From Pelagibacteraceae bacterium (GTDB lineage Bacteria; Pseudomonadota; Alphaproteobacteria; Pelagibacterales; Pelagibacteraceae), in contig JAGYIF010000001.1 of the NCBI GenBank assembly GCA_018402735.1, positions 186,001-250,000 on the forward strand: DNA of 64,000 nt, in the 5' to 3' direction. The translations under genes and the position numbers were made by a program. The notes under the pieces were generated by a model. The model did no database searches. It saw only the letters and a list, made by a program, of their open reading frames with translations, and was not told where the DNA came from. This document shows, one piece after another, positions 44,468 through 53,511 of the stretch. The first letter of the stretch is position 1; every line of letters starts with the position of its first letter.

Positions 44468-46141
44468 ATGCTCAATGACATAGAAATTGCCCAGCAAGCA
44501 AAAATGAAAAAAATATCAGCTATTGCTAAAGATAGGCTTGGTATTCCTGAAGACGAATTAGAGGCATTTGGCCATTATAAAGCAAAAATTTCATTACCTT
44601 ATTTACATACATTAAAAGAAAAGAAAGATGGAAAATTAATTTTAGTTACTGCCATTAGCCCAACTCCTGCGGGTGAAGGCAAGACAACAACTACCGTTGG
44701 TTTAGGAGACGCCTTAAATCTGATAGGAAAAAAAACCATGATTTGTTTAAGAGAACCTTCGCTTGGTCCTGTATTTGGAATGAAGGGCGGTGCTGCTGGA
44801 GGTGGTTTTGCACAAATCGTTCCTATGGAAGATATCAATTTACATTTTACAGGTGATTTTTCAGCAATTGCCTTGGCACATAATTTATTGGCTGCAATGT
44901 TAGACAATCATATTCATCATGGAAATGCTTTAAAAATTAATTTGAAAAGCATTCAATGGAAGCGTGTAGTTGATATGAATGATCGTGCGCTACGCAAAAT
45001 TACCGTTGGATTAAGCGACTCTAAGAATGGTTTTCCAAGGGAAAGTGGCTTTGATATTATAGCAGCATCTGAAATCATGGCGATCTTCTGTTTAGCAACT
45101 TCCATGGAAGATTTAAAAAAACGATTAGGCCAGGTTGTGGTTGCTTATACAGAGGATGAAAAACCAGTTTTAGCTAAAGATTTAAAAGCACATGGCGCTA
45201 TGACGGTGTTACTAAAAAATGCACTAGCTCCAAATTTAGTTCAAACATTAGAAAATAATCCTGCATTCGTGCATGGTGGTCCTTTTGCTAATATTGCGCA
45301 CGGATGTAATTCAGTAATTGCAACTAAAGCTGCTCTTAAATTAGCTGACTATGTTGTAACTGAAGCTGGTTTTGGTGCAGACCTTGGTGCTGAAAAATTT
45401 ATTGATATTAAATGCCGCAAAGCAGGTTTAAAGCCATCCGCAACTGTAATTGTTGCAACGATTAGAGCCATTAAATATCACGGCGGTGCAGAGTTAACTG
45501 AACTGACTACAGAAAACATAAATGCACTTGATAAAGGTTTAGTGAATCTAGAACGACACGTTGAAAACATTACTAAGATTCATAGTTTACCTTGTGTAGT
45601 TGCGATTAATAAATTCACAAGCGATACCCCTGCAGAAATTGAGTTAATTACTCAAAGAATGAAAAAATTAAACGTAAAAATTGTGTTAGCTTCGCACTGG
45701 GCAGAAGGTGGTAAAGGTGCGGTTGAATTAGCAAAAACAGTTGTTGAAATATGTGACCTAACTACACCAGCGTTGCAATTTGCTTACGAAGATAAAGACA
45801 CTCTGATGGAGAAAATTAACAAAATTGCAAAAAAAATCTACCGCGCAAAAGAAGTAACAGCAGATGATACTATATTAGCTCAAATTAAAAATTTACAAGA
45901 TAAAGGATATGGTCACTATCCCATTTGTGTTGCTAAAACACAAAGCTCATTTTCAACTGATCCAAAACTACGCGGGGCACCAACAGATCATATAATTTCT
46001 ATTCGGGAAATCAGACTAGCAGCCGGAGCTGAATTTGTTGTTATGCTGTGTGGGGGTATTATGACTATGCCAGGCTTATCTAAAGTTCCATCTGCAGAAA
46101 AAATTGATTATGTAGATGGAAAAGTTATTGGATTATTATAG
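44468..46141 (+). CDS. fhs: Formate--tetrahydrofolate ligase
   Basis: 557 aa, the usual size. The P-loop is [44 protein letters not shown] and the [13 protein letters not shown] block are family signatures. It joins formate and THF with ATP to 10-formyl-THF. In this window it complements glycine cleavage and serine synthesis as a one-carbon route, useful where formate comes from demethylation of marine methylated compounds (inference). A single-gene unit on the plus strand. Confidence 0.97.
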   Translation: MLNDIEIAQQAKMKKISAIAKDRLGIPEDELEAFGHYKAKISLPYLHTLKEKKDGKLILVTAISPTPAGEGKTTTTVGLGDALNLIGKKTMICLREPSLGPVFGMKGGAAGGGFAQIVPMEDINLHFTGDFSAIALAHNLLAAMLDNHIHHGNALKINLKSIQWKRVVDMNDRALRKITVGLSDSKNGFPRESGFDIIAASEIMAIFCLATSMEDLKKRLGQVVVAYTEDEKPVLAKDLKAHGAMTVLLKNALAPNLVQTLENNPAFVHGGPFANIAHGCNSVIATKAALKLADYVVTEAGFGADLGAEKFIDIKCRKAGLKPSATVIVATIRAIKYHGGAELTELTTENINALDKGLVNLERHVENITKIHSLPCVVAINKFTSDTPAEIELITQRMKKLNVKIVLASHWAEGGKGAVELAKTVVEICDLTTPALQFAYEDKDTLMEKINKIAKKIYRAKEVTADDTILAQIKNLQDKGYGHYPICVAKTQSSFSTDPKLRGAPTDHIISIREIRLAAGAEFVVMLCGGIMTMPGLSKVPSAEKIDYVDGKVIGLL

Positions 46142-46210
46142 TCTTGTTTATTCAGTGCAAAAATAAACCTAAACAGACTTAACCAACATTATGTGGGAAA
46201 AGTGATTGTT

Positions 46211-47068
46211 ATGCATATACCTCAATTTCTAAAAAAAATTTTTTCAATCCTTTTTTTTTTAATCATTACGGGCTGTGGTATTGTCACTTTAGGTTATAAT
46301 CGCCTTCCTTTTCTCACTCTTCTTGAATTAGATTCTATTTTTGATTTAACTGATGAACAAAACAAGTTAGTACGTCCGGAATTAGATTCTTGGCTAGATT
46401 GGCATCGAAGTAATCATCTACCGCAATATGTTAGTAAGCTGGGACAGTGGGAAAAGTTGATTGTACAAGATCTAACCCCAGGTCAATTCTGTTCAGAAAT
46501 TGAGGTAGCTAGAGTTTTAATTAATGAAGCTGCGATACAATTTATTCCTGTACTTATTCCTCTTGCTAAAACTTTGTCACCTGCTCAAATGGAGAATTGG
46601 AATAATTATCAAATAAAAAGAGATAAAGAATTTCTTGAGAGGTTTAGAGTTGGAACAAAAGGCGAGATCATTAACGAAGAGAGATTAAAAAAAGCTATCA
46701 GCAGGGCTGAGATGTTTTATGGAACATTAACCACAGATCAAAAGGAGCAATTAGCCAAACGATTAGAGAAAAGCGTATTTAATGCTGAACAAGTTTTGCC
46801 TGAAAGAAAACGGAGATACACTGATGCAGTAGATGCAGTAACACTTATTCAAAAGGGAGCAGAACCTACCCAAACTTTAAAAAAAGTTTGGGATAATAGT
46901 CAACAATCCCCAAACCCCAGCTATGCACTATATTCTAAACAAATGTTGCAAGATGGTTGTGCTCAATTATCGGAGCTGCATAATAACACAACTTCTGAGC
47001 AACGTTTAAATGCTGCACAAAAACTAAAAGGCTATGCAGATGATTTTCAAAGTTTAATTAAACCTTAG
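46211..47068 (+). CDS. DUF6279 family lipoprotein
   Basis: 285 aa from the ATG at 46211; a GTG at 46193 adds six residues. Signal peptide with lipobox I-T-G-C (about residues 19-22), so lipid-anchored. YNRLPFLTLLELDSIFDLTDEQ and DWHRSNHLPQYVS match the DUF6279 pattern; the rest is helical with regular charged residues. Function unknown, probably in the periplasmic face of a membrane. Confidence 0.8.
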   Translation: MHIPQFLKKIFSILFFLIITGCGIVTLGYNRLPFLTLLELDSIFDLTDEQNKLVRPELDSWLDWHRSNHLPQYVSKLGQWEKLIVQDLTPGQFCSEIEVARVLINEAAIQFIPVLIPLAKTLSPAQMENWNNYQIKRDKEFLERFRVGTKGEIINEERLKKAISRAEMFYGTLTTDQKEQLAKRLEKSVFNAEQVLPERKRRYTDAVDAVTLIQKGAEPTQTLKKVWDNSQQSPNPSYALYSKQMLQDGCAQLSELHNNTTSEQRLNAAQKLKGYADDFQSLIKP

Positions 47069-47101
47069 ATAATTATTAGTAATCCAATTATAAAAGAATT
47101 T

Positions 47102-47178
47102 TGGTAGCGGGAGGCAGACTTGAACTGCCGACCTCAGCGTTATGAGTGCTGCGCTCTAACCACCTGAGCTATCCCGCC
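47102..47178 (-). tRNA. tRNA-Met (anticodon CAT, elongator type)
   Basis: 77 nt on the minus strand with an encoded CCA end. Acceptor stem GGCGGGA with TCCCGCT (one G-U at the first pair), D arm GCTCAGGTGGTTAGAGC, T loop TTCAAGT. The anticodon loop CTCATAA gives CAT (template 47142-47144). The GGCGGGA...CCCGCTACCA ends match alphaproteobacterial elongator tRNA-Met; tRNA-Ile with a modified CAT is the alternative. The anticodon stem has one A-C mismatch at its top pair. Confidence 0.93.
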
Positions 47179-47210
47179 GTGTAGTCTTTGAGGTATATAA
47201 TATATTATTA

Positions 47211-48941
47211 TTAATTTAAAGTAGGACTAAACTTTTTTTTTGAAGAATTTTTTGGTCTTGATCTAAATCCGCCTCTGCTAGCTGCACCAAATTTACTGCC
47301 GCCGCCAGGTTTTCTATCAAAAGAGTTTCTGGATTTTGAAAAACCAGGTTTTGGTCTTGGTGCAAAACTATCTTTTTTATCTCTAAATCCATCTTCTCTT
47401 CTCGGTTTATCAGTGTAATCAGAAGTTTTGTTTCTGGTATATCCTTCATTTTTTGTTTTAGCTCTAAATCCTTCTCTTCTCTCGCCACCAAAACCACTCT
47501 TTTTTCTTTCTTGATAGCCACCTTCTCTATTGGGCCTATCACCAAACGATTTTGGATTTTTTCTAGCGTATCCTTCGTTTTTTGGTTTTGATTTAAATTC
47601 TTTTCTAGGTTCTGCCGAAAATTCTGCTGGTTTTCTATCTGAAAAATCTCTTTTATCTTCTCTTGGTTTTCTATCTGAGAAATCTCTTTTATCTTCTCTT
47701 CTATCTGATCTTCCGAATCCACTTTTTTTCTTGTCTCTAAAATTAAATTTACTTTTTCCTGTTCTAAATCCATCTCTTTTGCCACTTTTGCCAAATGATT
47801 TCTTTTTACTAAAGTTATCTCTTCTATCGTTTGATCTATTATCTGAAGAACTTTTTAATCCTGGATTTAAAATTTTTTCTATTTCAAACCATTTTCTCTT
47901 GTCGCTTGGGGTTACAAAGCTCCAAGCTGTTCCGCTTGCTCCTGCTCTTCCAGTTCTACCCATTCTGTGAATAAAATCTTCCGCTTGCTGCGGTAAATCA
48001 TAATTAATGACGTGTTCAATGTGAGGAATATCCAATCCTCTAGCTGCAATGTCTGTTGCGACTAATACGTGAATTTTATTTGCTCTAAACTTACTGATGA
48101 CAATATTTCTTTTATTTTGTCTTAAATTACCATGCAGAGAATCTGCTTCGAATCCTTCTTTGCTTAAGTTGGATGCTAATTTTTTTGCATTATGTTTTGT
48201 TTTTACAAACACAAGAGTTGCTCCATGTTTGATTTTAATTTGCTCAACTAAAGTATTGTATTTATCTTCCTGCCGAAGCTGAACCACTTCTTGTTTAATA
48301 GTAATTAAAGTTGCATTGGCAGAAGCCACACTTACTCGCTCAGCATTATTTAAATATCTAGAAGATAATCTTTCAATGGATGGAGGAATGGTTGCAGAAA
48401 ACATTAGAGTTTGTTTTTCTTTTGGTAAAAATTTAATAATTTCATCAATTTGAATGCTAAATCCCATATCCAACATTCGATCCATTTCATCTAAGATTAA
48501 TAAATCAACCTGATTAATGATGAGAGATTTTCTATTTAAATGGTCATTAACTCGACCAGGGGTCCCAACAATGATTTGAGGTTTTGTTTTTAATCTTTTT
48601 AACTGTTTATTCATTGGCTCGCCGCCAACTAAACAAACGCTTCGAATAACGCTTTGTTGAAATAGTAATTTTTCAATGACATCATTTACTTGTTTTGCAA
48701 GTTCACGGGTTGGGACTAAAATAATTGCTCTTTTTGTTTTTTGACTAGCAATTAATTCAATCATCGGAATACAAAAAGCAGCTGTTTTACCAGTTCCTGT
48801 TTGTGCCGATGCTAAAATATCTTTTTTTTGTAAAATAATTGGTATCGCTTTAATTTGAATAGGAGTTGGAGTGTCAAACTTCATCTTAATTAAAGATGCA
48901 TTCAGACTCGGATTTAGTTTCAACTCTTGAAAATGGTTCAT
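47211..48941 (-). CDS. rhlE: DEAD-box RNA helicase (RhlE-like) with long basic tail
   Basis: 576 aa. The core (1-355) shows FDTPTPIQIKAIP (Q motif), AQTGTGKTAAF (I), ILDEMDRMLD (II, with Met in place of Ala of DEAD), FSATIP (III) and HRMGRTGRAG (VI). From about residue 365 a 210-aa tail of Arg, Lys, Gly, Phe, Asp and Ser repeats (RDKKKSGFGRSDRREDKRD, SDRKP, EGYARK and so on) is disordered and RNA-binding in character. RhlE proteins unwind RNA in ribosome assembly and cold adaptation. A 36-bp tandem DNA repeat lies in the tail. Confidence 0.93.
   Translation of the reverse strand: MNHFQELKLNPSLNASLIKMKFDTPTPIQIKAIPIILQKKDILASAQTGTGKTAAFCIPMIELIASQKTKRAIILVPTRELAKQVNDVIEKLLFQQSVIRSVCLVGGEPMNKQLKRLKTKPQIIVGTPGRVNDHLNRKSLIINQVDLLILDEMDRMLDMGFSIQIDEIIKFLPKEKQTLMFSATIPPSIERLSSRYLNNAERVSVASANATLITIKQEVVQLRQEDKYNTLVEQIKIKHGATLVFVKTKHNAKKLASNLSKEGFEADSLHGNLRQNKRNIVISKFRANKIHVLVATDIAARGLDIPHIEHVINYDLPQQAEDFIHRMGRTGRAGASGTAWSFVTPSDKRKWFEIEKILNPGLKSSSDNRSNDRRDNFSKKKSFGKSGKRDGFRTGKSKFNFRDKKKSGFGRSDRREDKRDFSDRKPREDKRDFSDRKPAEFSAEPRKEFKSKPKNEGYARKNPKSFGDRPNREGGYQERKKSGFGGERREGFRAKTKNEGYTRNKTSDYTDKPRREDGFRDKKDSFAPRPKPGFSKSRNSFDRKPGGGSKFGAASRGGFRSRPKNSSKKKFSPTLN
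47629..47700. repeat. Tandem 36-bp repeat inside the helicase tail
   Basis: Two adjacent 36-bp units, 47629-47664 and 47665-47700, differ at one base. They encode the duplicated peptide REDKRDFSDRKP. A recent in-frame duplication in a low-complexity tail that can vary in copy number. Confidence 0.9.
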
Positions 48942-49044
48942 TAGGGATTGTGTTATTAATTATTAATTGCAGTTGTTAGATATAGTTTCGGGCGCGAAGT
49001 CAATGAATAGTGCAACATTTGAATAAATTAAACTCTATTTGACT

Positions 49045-49647
49045 TCATATTAGAATCATAAAGCCCGTACCTACCAGCAAAAGAGCTAACATTATCTCAA
49101 TTGCTTTCTTTATTTTAGGATTCGAAATGAAGGCCCTAATAGAACTACCAAACAATACCCAAACACTAATAGACGGAATATTTACAATTGGAGCGATGAG
49201 AGCAACGAATAAAAGACCAGTTACAAAGCTTTCATCTTTTGGAAAAAAAACACTAGCGACTGTAACCGCAATGATCCAAGCTTTTGGATTTAAAAGTTGG
49301 AATAAGGCTGCTTCATAAAATCTTAAAGGTCTTCCCGTTTCTTTTTTTGTTTCTTGAATATGTAATGAACCAAACATTTTGTAAGCAAGAAAAAATAAAT
49401 AAGTACATCCTAATACTTTTAGTATTTGATGTAAGTATGGGTAAGTTTGAAAAATAAATCCCAAACCAGCTGCCATAGCAGTGATTTGAACAAAATGACC
49501 AAGTGGTATTCCTAATATGTGAGGTATTGTTTTTTTAAATCCATATTTTACACCAGAGGCAAGTAACATAACGTTGTTTGGACCGGGTGTTATAAACATT
49601 GCAAAATAGAATGATACTAATGCAAAAGTTAATTCGGTGGTGATCAT
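49045..49647 (-). CDS. LysE/RhtB family exporter
   Basis: 200 aa, six hydrophobic segments. FAMFITPGPNNVMLLASGVKYGFKKTIPHILGI is the RhtB family N-terminus, and LFQLLNPKAWIIAVTVASVFFPKD the central motif. It probably exports amino acids or related compounds. It is 17 bp downstream of the 82-aa gene on the same strand. Confidence 0.9.
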   Translation of the reverse strand: MITTELTFALVSFYFAMFITPGPNNVMLLASGVKYGFKKTIPHILGIPLGHFVQITAMAAGLGFIFQTYPYLHQILKVLGCTYLFFLAYKMFGSLHIQETKKETGRPLRFYEAALFQLLNPKAWIIAVTVASVFFPKDESFVTGLLFVALIAPIVNIPSISVWVLFGSSIRAFISNPKIKKAIEIMLALLLVGTGFMILI

Positions 49648-49664
49648 GGGGACTTGGAAAAAAT

Positions 49665-49913
49665 TTAGATTAGTCCGATTAAAAAAATTGTTGCGATAAA
49701 TCCAGCTACCGAGGAATAAATAATCGTTTTATTTTTATTTTCCTCTTTATTAGCGTCAATATTTTTTTGCATTAAATCATGTAGATTTACTTTTCTTCTG
49801 ATTGAAGATTGGGGTCTTGGTTTAAAATTTTTATAATTTTTAAAATCAATGACATCATTCTGCTCTGATACTTTTGGATCTACTGGTTGCTGAAGATTTT
49901 TTTTAAGTATCAT
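49665..49913 (-). CDS. Small membrane-anchored protein (82 aa), unknown
   Basis: A polar, Asn/Lys-rich N-terminal 60 residues (KNLQQPVDPKVSEQNDVIDFKNYK) followed by one C-terminal transmembrane helix (TIIYSSVAGFIATIFLIGLI). This tail-anchored layout suggests a small accessory protein. It precedes the LysE-type exporter by 17 bp. Family not recognised. Confidence 0.55.
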   Translation of the reverse strand: MILKKNLQQPVDPKVSEQNDVIDFKNYKNFKPRPQSSIRRKVNLHDLMQKNIDANKEENKNKTIIYSSVAGFIATIFLIGLI

Positions 49914-50036
49914 TAACGTCCCTGTTGTCCCTACTATTTTGCATCTATTTAAACACTTAAATTTAAATTTTGCAACCTATGATACGAGTGATTTTTAGTG
50001 ACAAGATTGTTTTTTAATCTAAAAGAGTTCAATTAT

Positions 50037-50120
50037 ATGGGATATCCGAAAAAACATAGAGGCCGAAGAAAAGTAGGGTCCAAAAGAAGAAGAGCTAGAA
50101 GAAAAGCTAAGAAGAAGTAA
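50037..50120 (+). CDS. Very small, very basic protein (27 aa), ribosomal-Thx-like in character
   Basis: ATG at 50037, stop at 50118-50120. The product starts MGYPKKHRGRRKVGSKRR and ends RRKAKKK: 18 of 27 residues are Lys, Arg or His and there are no acidic residues. Size and charge resemble the 26-aa ribosomal protein bTHX, but the sequence is not the same. An AAAAGAG ribosome site lies just upstream, and the gene stands in a 233-bp gap between genes of the opposite strand. Nucleic-acid binding is inferred from charge only. Confidence 0.6.
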   Translation: MGYPKKHRGRRKVGSKRRRARRKAKKK

Positions 50121-50146
50121 GTTTTAATCTTTTAATTCTTTACTTT

Positions 50147-51286
50147 CTAGGAAGTGGATGAGATCCATCCACCACCGTACACTCTCATCCCTTCATTATC
50201 CTGCTTATAAAATACACATGCTTGTCCTGGTGATACACCTGGTTCGCCTTGATCAAGAACAACCAATGTAGCATTCTTACTAACCTTGCATGGTAATAAT
50301 TTTCCTGTTGATCTAACTTTTGCTAAAAAATTTCCCTCTAAGACTTTTGGATCACAAAGAAAATTTATATCCTTAACATGTATAGTGCTAACGTTTAGAT
50401 CCTGCCTTGATCCAACGATTACTTCTTTGCTATCAGGATTAATTTTCACAACAAAAATAGCTTCTTCTTGGCCGCCAATTTTAATTCCTTTTCTCTGACC
50501 TATAGTAAAATTAATAATTCCATTATGCGTACCCAAAACTTTTCCATGTAAATCAATAATATTACCAGGATCGTATGATTCGGGTCTTAATTTTTCAATG
50601 ACAGATTTGTAATTTCCATTTGGAACAAAGCAAATATCTTGACTATCAGGCTTTTCAGCAACTACTAAATTCATTTTTTTAGCAATGTCTCTTGTTTGTT
50701 GTTTTGGAAGATCTGCTAGGGGAAATCGTAAAAAATCTAATTGAGCTTGTGTAGTTGAAAATAAAAAATAACTTTGATCTCTATTGATATCAACTGGTTG
50801 ATACATTTTAGAATGAGTAAGATCTCCAACACGTTTGACATAATGACCTGTTACTAAAGCGTCCGCTCCTAAATCTTTGGCGGACTTAAACAAATCTCTA
50901 AATTTAACTGTTTGATTGCAACTAACGCAAGGAATGGGTGTTTCTCCTCGCAAATAACTGTCTGCAAATTTTTCAATAACTTCTTCTTGAAATAAACTCT
51001 CGTAATTAAATACCTGATGCTCAATATCTAACTGTTCACAAACTTTTTTTGCATCATAAATATCTTTACCAGCACAACAAGTTCCTGCTGTTTTTCCAAT
51101 TTTTCCATAATCATATAGTTGCAAGGTAATTCCAATCACATGATAGTTTTGTTCTTTTAGCAAAGCTGCCACTGTTGAAGAATCGACACCACCCGACATT
51201 GCCACTACTACTTTTGTATCCTGGGCAGATTTTGCAAAACCTAAAGAATTTAATTTAGTACTGATGATGGAAGTTGCTAAAGACAT
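50147..51286 (-). CDS. mnmA: tRNA-specific 2-thiouridylase
   Basis: 379 aa. VVVAMSGGVDSSTVAALL is the PP-loop, and the two catalytic cysteines are in TPIPCVSCNQTVKF and SQDICFVPNG. It thiolates U34 of tRNA for Lys, Glu and Gln using sulfur from a relay. Its 3' end faces the 27-aa gene across 26 bp, and its start faces the DUF3553 gene. Confidence 0.96.
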   Translation of the reverse strand: MSLATSIISTKLNSLGFAKSAQDTKVVVAMSGGVDSSTVAALLKEQNYHVIGITLQLYDYGKIGKTAGTCCAGKDIYDAKKVCEQLDIEHQVFNYESLFQEEVIEKFADSYLRGETPIPCVSCNQTVKFRDLFKSAKDLGADALVTGHYVKRVGDLTHSKMYQPVDINRDQSYFLFSTTQAQLDFLRFPLADLPKQQTRDIAKKMNLVVAEKPDSQDICFVPNGNYKSVIEKLRPESYDPGNIIDLHGKVLGTHNGIINFTIGQRKGIKIGGQEEAIFVVKINPDSKEVIVGSRQDLNVSTIHVKDINFLCDPKVLEGNFLAKVRSTGKLLPCKVSKNATLVVLDQGEPGVSPGQACVFYKQDNEGMRVYGGGWISSTS

Positions 51287-51337
51287 AAATCCTATATATC
51301 ACGTTATAAATATAAATTAACAATTTTTAAGAGAATA

Positions 51338-51514
51338 ATGTTTTTTGACTATGATCCTGGTGATTACGTAACCAACCCAAATCAAAAAGAATGGGGCATT
51401 GGACAAGTTCAGTCGATTATTAAAAACTTAGTAACAGTAAATTTTGAACATGTTGGTAAAAAAACAATAAATACAGATGAAATCGTTCTAGAAAAGCATG
51501 ATGTCAAAGCTTAA
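51338..51514 (+). CDS. DUF3553 family small protein (58 aa)
   Basis: Starts MFFDYDPGDYVTNPNQKEWGIGQV and continues KNLVTVNFEHVGKKTINTDE. This short SH3-like domain with P-G-D-x-V, W-G-x-G-Q-V and V-N-F-E-H is DUF3553, also seen at the C-terminus of UvrD-type helicases and CarD-like proteins; here it is free-standing. It overlaps the phosphatase gene by 14-17 bp and is probably translated with it. Confidence 0.85.
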   Translation: MFFDYDPGDYVTNPNQKEWGIGQVQSIIKNLVTVNFEHVGKKTINTDEIVLEKHDVKA

Positions 51515-52280
51515 TCAATCTCAATATAAAAGCATTGTTAAAAAATTGATTCCTGCTTTTATCAAAGCTGGGAAAACTTCCATTCAACTTTCTGGAGCTA
51601 AGTTAAAAATATTTACAAAAGAAGATGGCACTCCTGTTTCTAATGGAGATCTTGCCGTAGATCGCATATTACAAACGGCTATTAAAAAAATAACTCCTAG
51701 CATTGAAATTGTTTCAGAAGAAACTATCAAGAGAAATAAAGTAAAAAAAAGGAATACGTTTTGGCTGATTGATCCGATTGATGGAACTAGTGCCTATATT
51801 AAGAATAAAGATGAATACACTTTAAATGCATCTTTAATTGTAAACAAAATACCCGTGCTAGGTATTATTTTTGCACCAAAAAAGAAGAGATTATTTTACT
51901 CCTATGGCAGAGGTCATGCCTATGAGGTCAAAGGAAAAAAAGCCATCAAACTAAATTGCACTTTTAAGACAAAACAAACGGTCTCTGCATTAACCAATTC
52001 GTCCCATCCATCCTCTTCTATTTTAAAAATTCTAAAAAAACATAAAGCAACAAGCTTTTTAAATATAAGAAGTTCTTATAAATTTTGTCTGATTGCAAGC
52101 GGTGAATTTGATATTTATGCAGCAAGACCAAGAGCCAAAGAATGGGATATTGCAGCTGGTCATGCCATTGCTGAACATGCGGGTGCAATTGTTAGAACTC
52201 ATAATAATAAAAAAATAACATACGGCAAACCAAGATTTTACAATCCATCATTACTCGTCAAACGATCTAATAAAATTTAG
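51498..52280 (+). CDS. cysQ: Inositol monophosphatase family phosphatase (CysQ-like)
   Basis: 260 aa (or 259 from the second ATG at 51501). Metal motifs: EIVSEET, WLIDPIDGTSAYI and KEWDIAAGHAIAEHAGA. These fit 3'(2'),5'-bisphosphate nucleotidase (CysQ), which removes PAP from sulfate assimilation; other inositol-phosphatase activity is possible. Start overlaps the DUF3553 gene. Confidence 0.85.
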   Translation: MMSKLNQSQYKSIVKKLIPAFIKAGKTSIQLSGAKLKIFTKEDGTPVSNGDLAVDRILQTAIKKITPSIEIVSEETIKRNKVKKRNTFWLIDPIDGTSAYIKNKDEYTLNASLIVNKIPVLGIIFAPKKKRLFYSYGRGHAYEVKGKKAIKLNCTFKTKQTVSALTNSSHPSSSILKILKKHKATSFLNIRSSYKFCLIASGEFDIYAARPRAKEWDIAAGHAIAEHAGAIVRTHNNKKITYGKPRFYNPSLLVKRSNKI

Positions 52281-52282
52281 TT

Positions 52283-52426
52283 ATGCTCAAAACTGTACTT
52301 ATTATTATTGTATCCGTAGCTATTTTTGGAATAATTGTGTTTAGTTTTGTAAGACAAATTCTTAAGCGACATATTGATCAATTAGTTGAGGATGAACAGG
52401 AGTTAAAGAAGAATAAGAAGAAATAA
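52283..52426 (+). CDS. Small single-span membrane protein (47 aa), unknown
   Basis: ATG 2 bp after the phosphatase stop. MLKTVLIIIVSVAIFGIIV is one hydrophobic helix, followed by a charged tail (QILKRHIDQLVEDEQELKK). It ends 2 bp from the convergent recX stop. Coding is supported by the tight packing and composition. Function unknown. Confidence 0.5.
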   Translation: MLKTVLIIIVSVAIFGIIVFSFVRQILKRHIDQLVEDEQELKKNKKK

Positions 52427-52427
52427 T

Positions 52428-52988
52428 TTATATTTTTTTTTCAAGTATTTTTAATTCTTTTTTATCAATATTTAAGACCTCAACTGAAGTATCGTAACTA
52501 AATCCAGCTCTAGCTAATACCCCAATATCTTTTTTAAAAAACATTTCTTTATTGGCATCGGGGCGATACGGTCCAATTCTTCTTCTTTTGCAAATTTTTA
52601 TCGCTGAATAAAAATCTGGATCTTCATTATCTTGCTTAATATTTTCAATCGTTTTTTTTAATAATTCACTTCCAATTCCCTTTTGCGACAGCGTCATTTT
52701 AATTTTATTAAGCGAATAACCTCGTTTTAAAAAATTCTTAGATTTAATTTCTGAATACAAATCATCATTGACAAGACCAAGACTATCTAATTGATAAATA
52801 ATTTTATCTATTTGCTCTAAAATAATTGATTTATTGGCAGAACTCTGCTCATTGGAAAGTACTTTTTTAAACAAATACAGGCGCAAATCTTTTTTAGATG
52901 GTTGATATTTGTCTAAATAATTGAGTGCAAGTTCTTTGATTTCATCATCTGTTTCGTAAGTTTTCTTGCTAGATTTGTAATAATTCAT
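52428..52988 (-). CDS. recX: RecX regulatory protein
   Basis: 186 aa of helical repeats. ALNYLDKYQPSKKDLRLYLFKKVL, LDSLGLVNDDLYSEI and KNFLKRGYSLNKIKMTLSQKGIG are the repeats of RecX. It inhibits RecA filament growth. No recA is near. C-terminal segment with KRRRIGPYRPD is typical of alphaproteobacterial forms. Confidence 0.85.
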   Translation of the reverse strand: MNYYKSSKKTYETDDEIKELALNYLDKYQPSKKDLRLYLFKKVLSNEQSSANKSIILEQIDKIIYQLDSLGLVNDDLYSEIKSKNFLKRGYSLNKIKMTLSQKGIGSELLKKTIENIKQDNEDPDFYSAIKICKRRRIGPYRPDANKEMFFKKDIGVLARAGFSYDTSVEVLNIDKKELKILEKKI

Positions 52989-53011
52989 ATATAATATTTA
53001 CCTATCATAAC

Positions 53012-53506
53012 ATGGAAACTATCAAAGAATTTTTTAACCAAGATAATATTTATCTTGCCGCAAATCTTGGAGTTATCCCTTTATGGTTGATGTTAATATT
53101 TTTACCAAGTTCTAGGTTCGTAAATATATTTATTAATACAATTTTTCTGCCAATCATCCTAGCTTTCACTTATGGATATTTGTTGTACCAAGAGTTTTAT
53201 GCAGGTGGAATGTTTGCAGCTGATGCTAGTACTAAAATAGTCGAGAATTTTAAATTATATGGAAGTCTTGATCAATTAGGGACCTTATTAAGCAACAAAA
53301 CTTTTCTATTAACATTTTGGATTCACTTCTTAACTATTAGTATCTTCACAGGTACCTGGATTGCAAAAGATGCGGCTCGAAACGGCATTCATAAATATGT
53401 TGTTATACTTCCTTTAGTTCTAACTTATTTCACGGGTCCATTAGGTTTATTTTTATATCTATTCTTAAGAATGATTATTGTCCAAAAACTAAAAATTAAT
53501 GACTAA
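53012..53506 (+). CDS. ABA4-like (DUF4281) membrane protein
   Basis: 164 aa, four predicted membrane helices. NLGVIPLWLMLIFLPSSR, then WIHFLTISIFTGTWIAKDAARNG and LPLVLTYFTGPLGLFLYLFLR match the ABA4-like family. In plants ABA4 acts in neoxanthin synthesis; bacterial homologues have no defined role. It starts 24 bp from the divergent recX start and the next gene begins 5 bp after its stop. Confidence 0.85.
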   Translation: METIKEFFNQDNIYLAANLGVIPLWLMLIFLPSSRFVNIFINTIFLPIILAFTYGYLLYQEFYAGGMFAADASTKIVENFKLYGSLDQLGTLLSNKTFLLTFWIHFLTISIFTGTWIAKDAARNGIHKYVVILPLVLTYFTGPLGLFLYLFLRMIIVQKLKIND

Positions 53507-53511
53507 TACGT

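Noticed and set aside
46142-46192. Terminator after fhs
   Set aside because: Only an imperfect repeat (GTCTTGTTTA with TAAAC and AGAC) without a clear stem or T-run.
47216-47794. A 192-codon frame on the minus strand inside the helicase tail, in another frame
   Set aside because: It lies in low-complexity repeat DNA that keeps several frames open, and encodes only Lys/Glu/Gln repeats; the helicase frame has real motifs.
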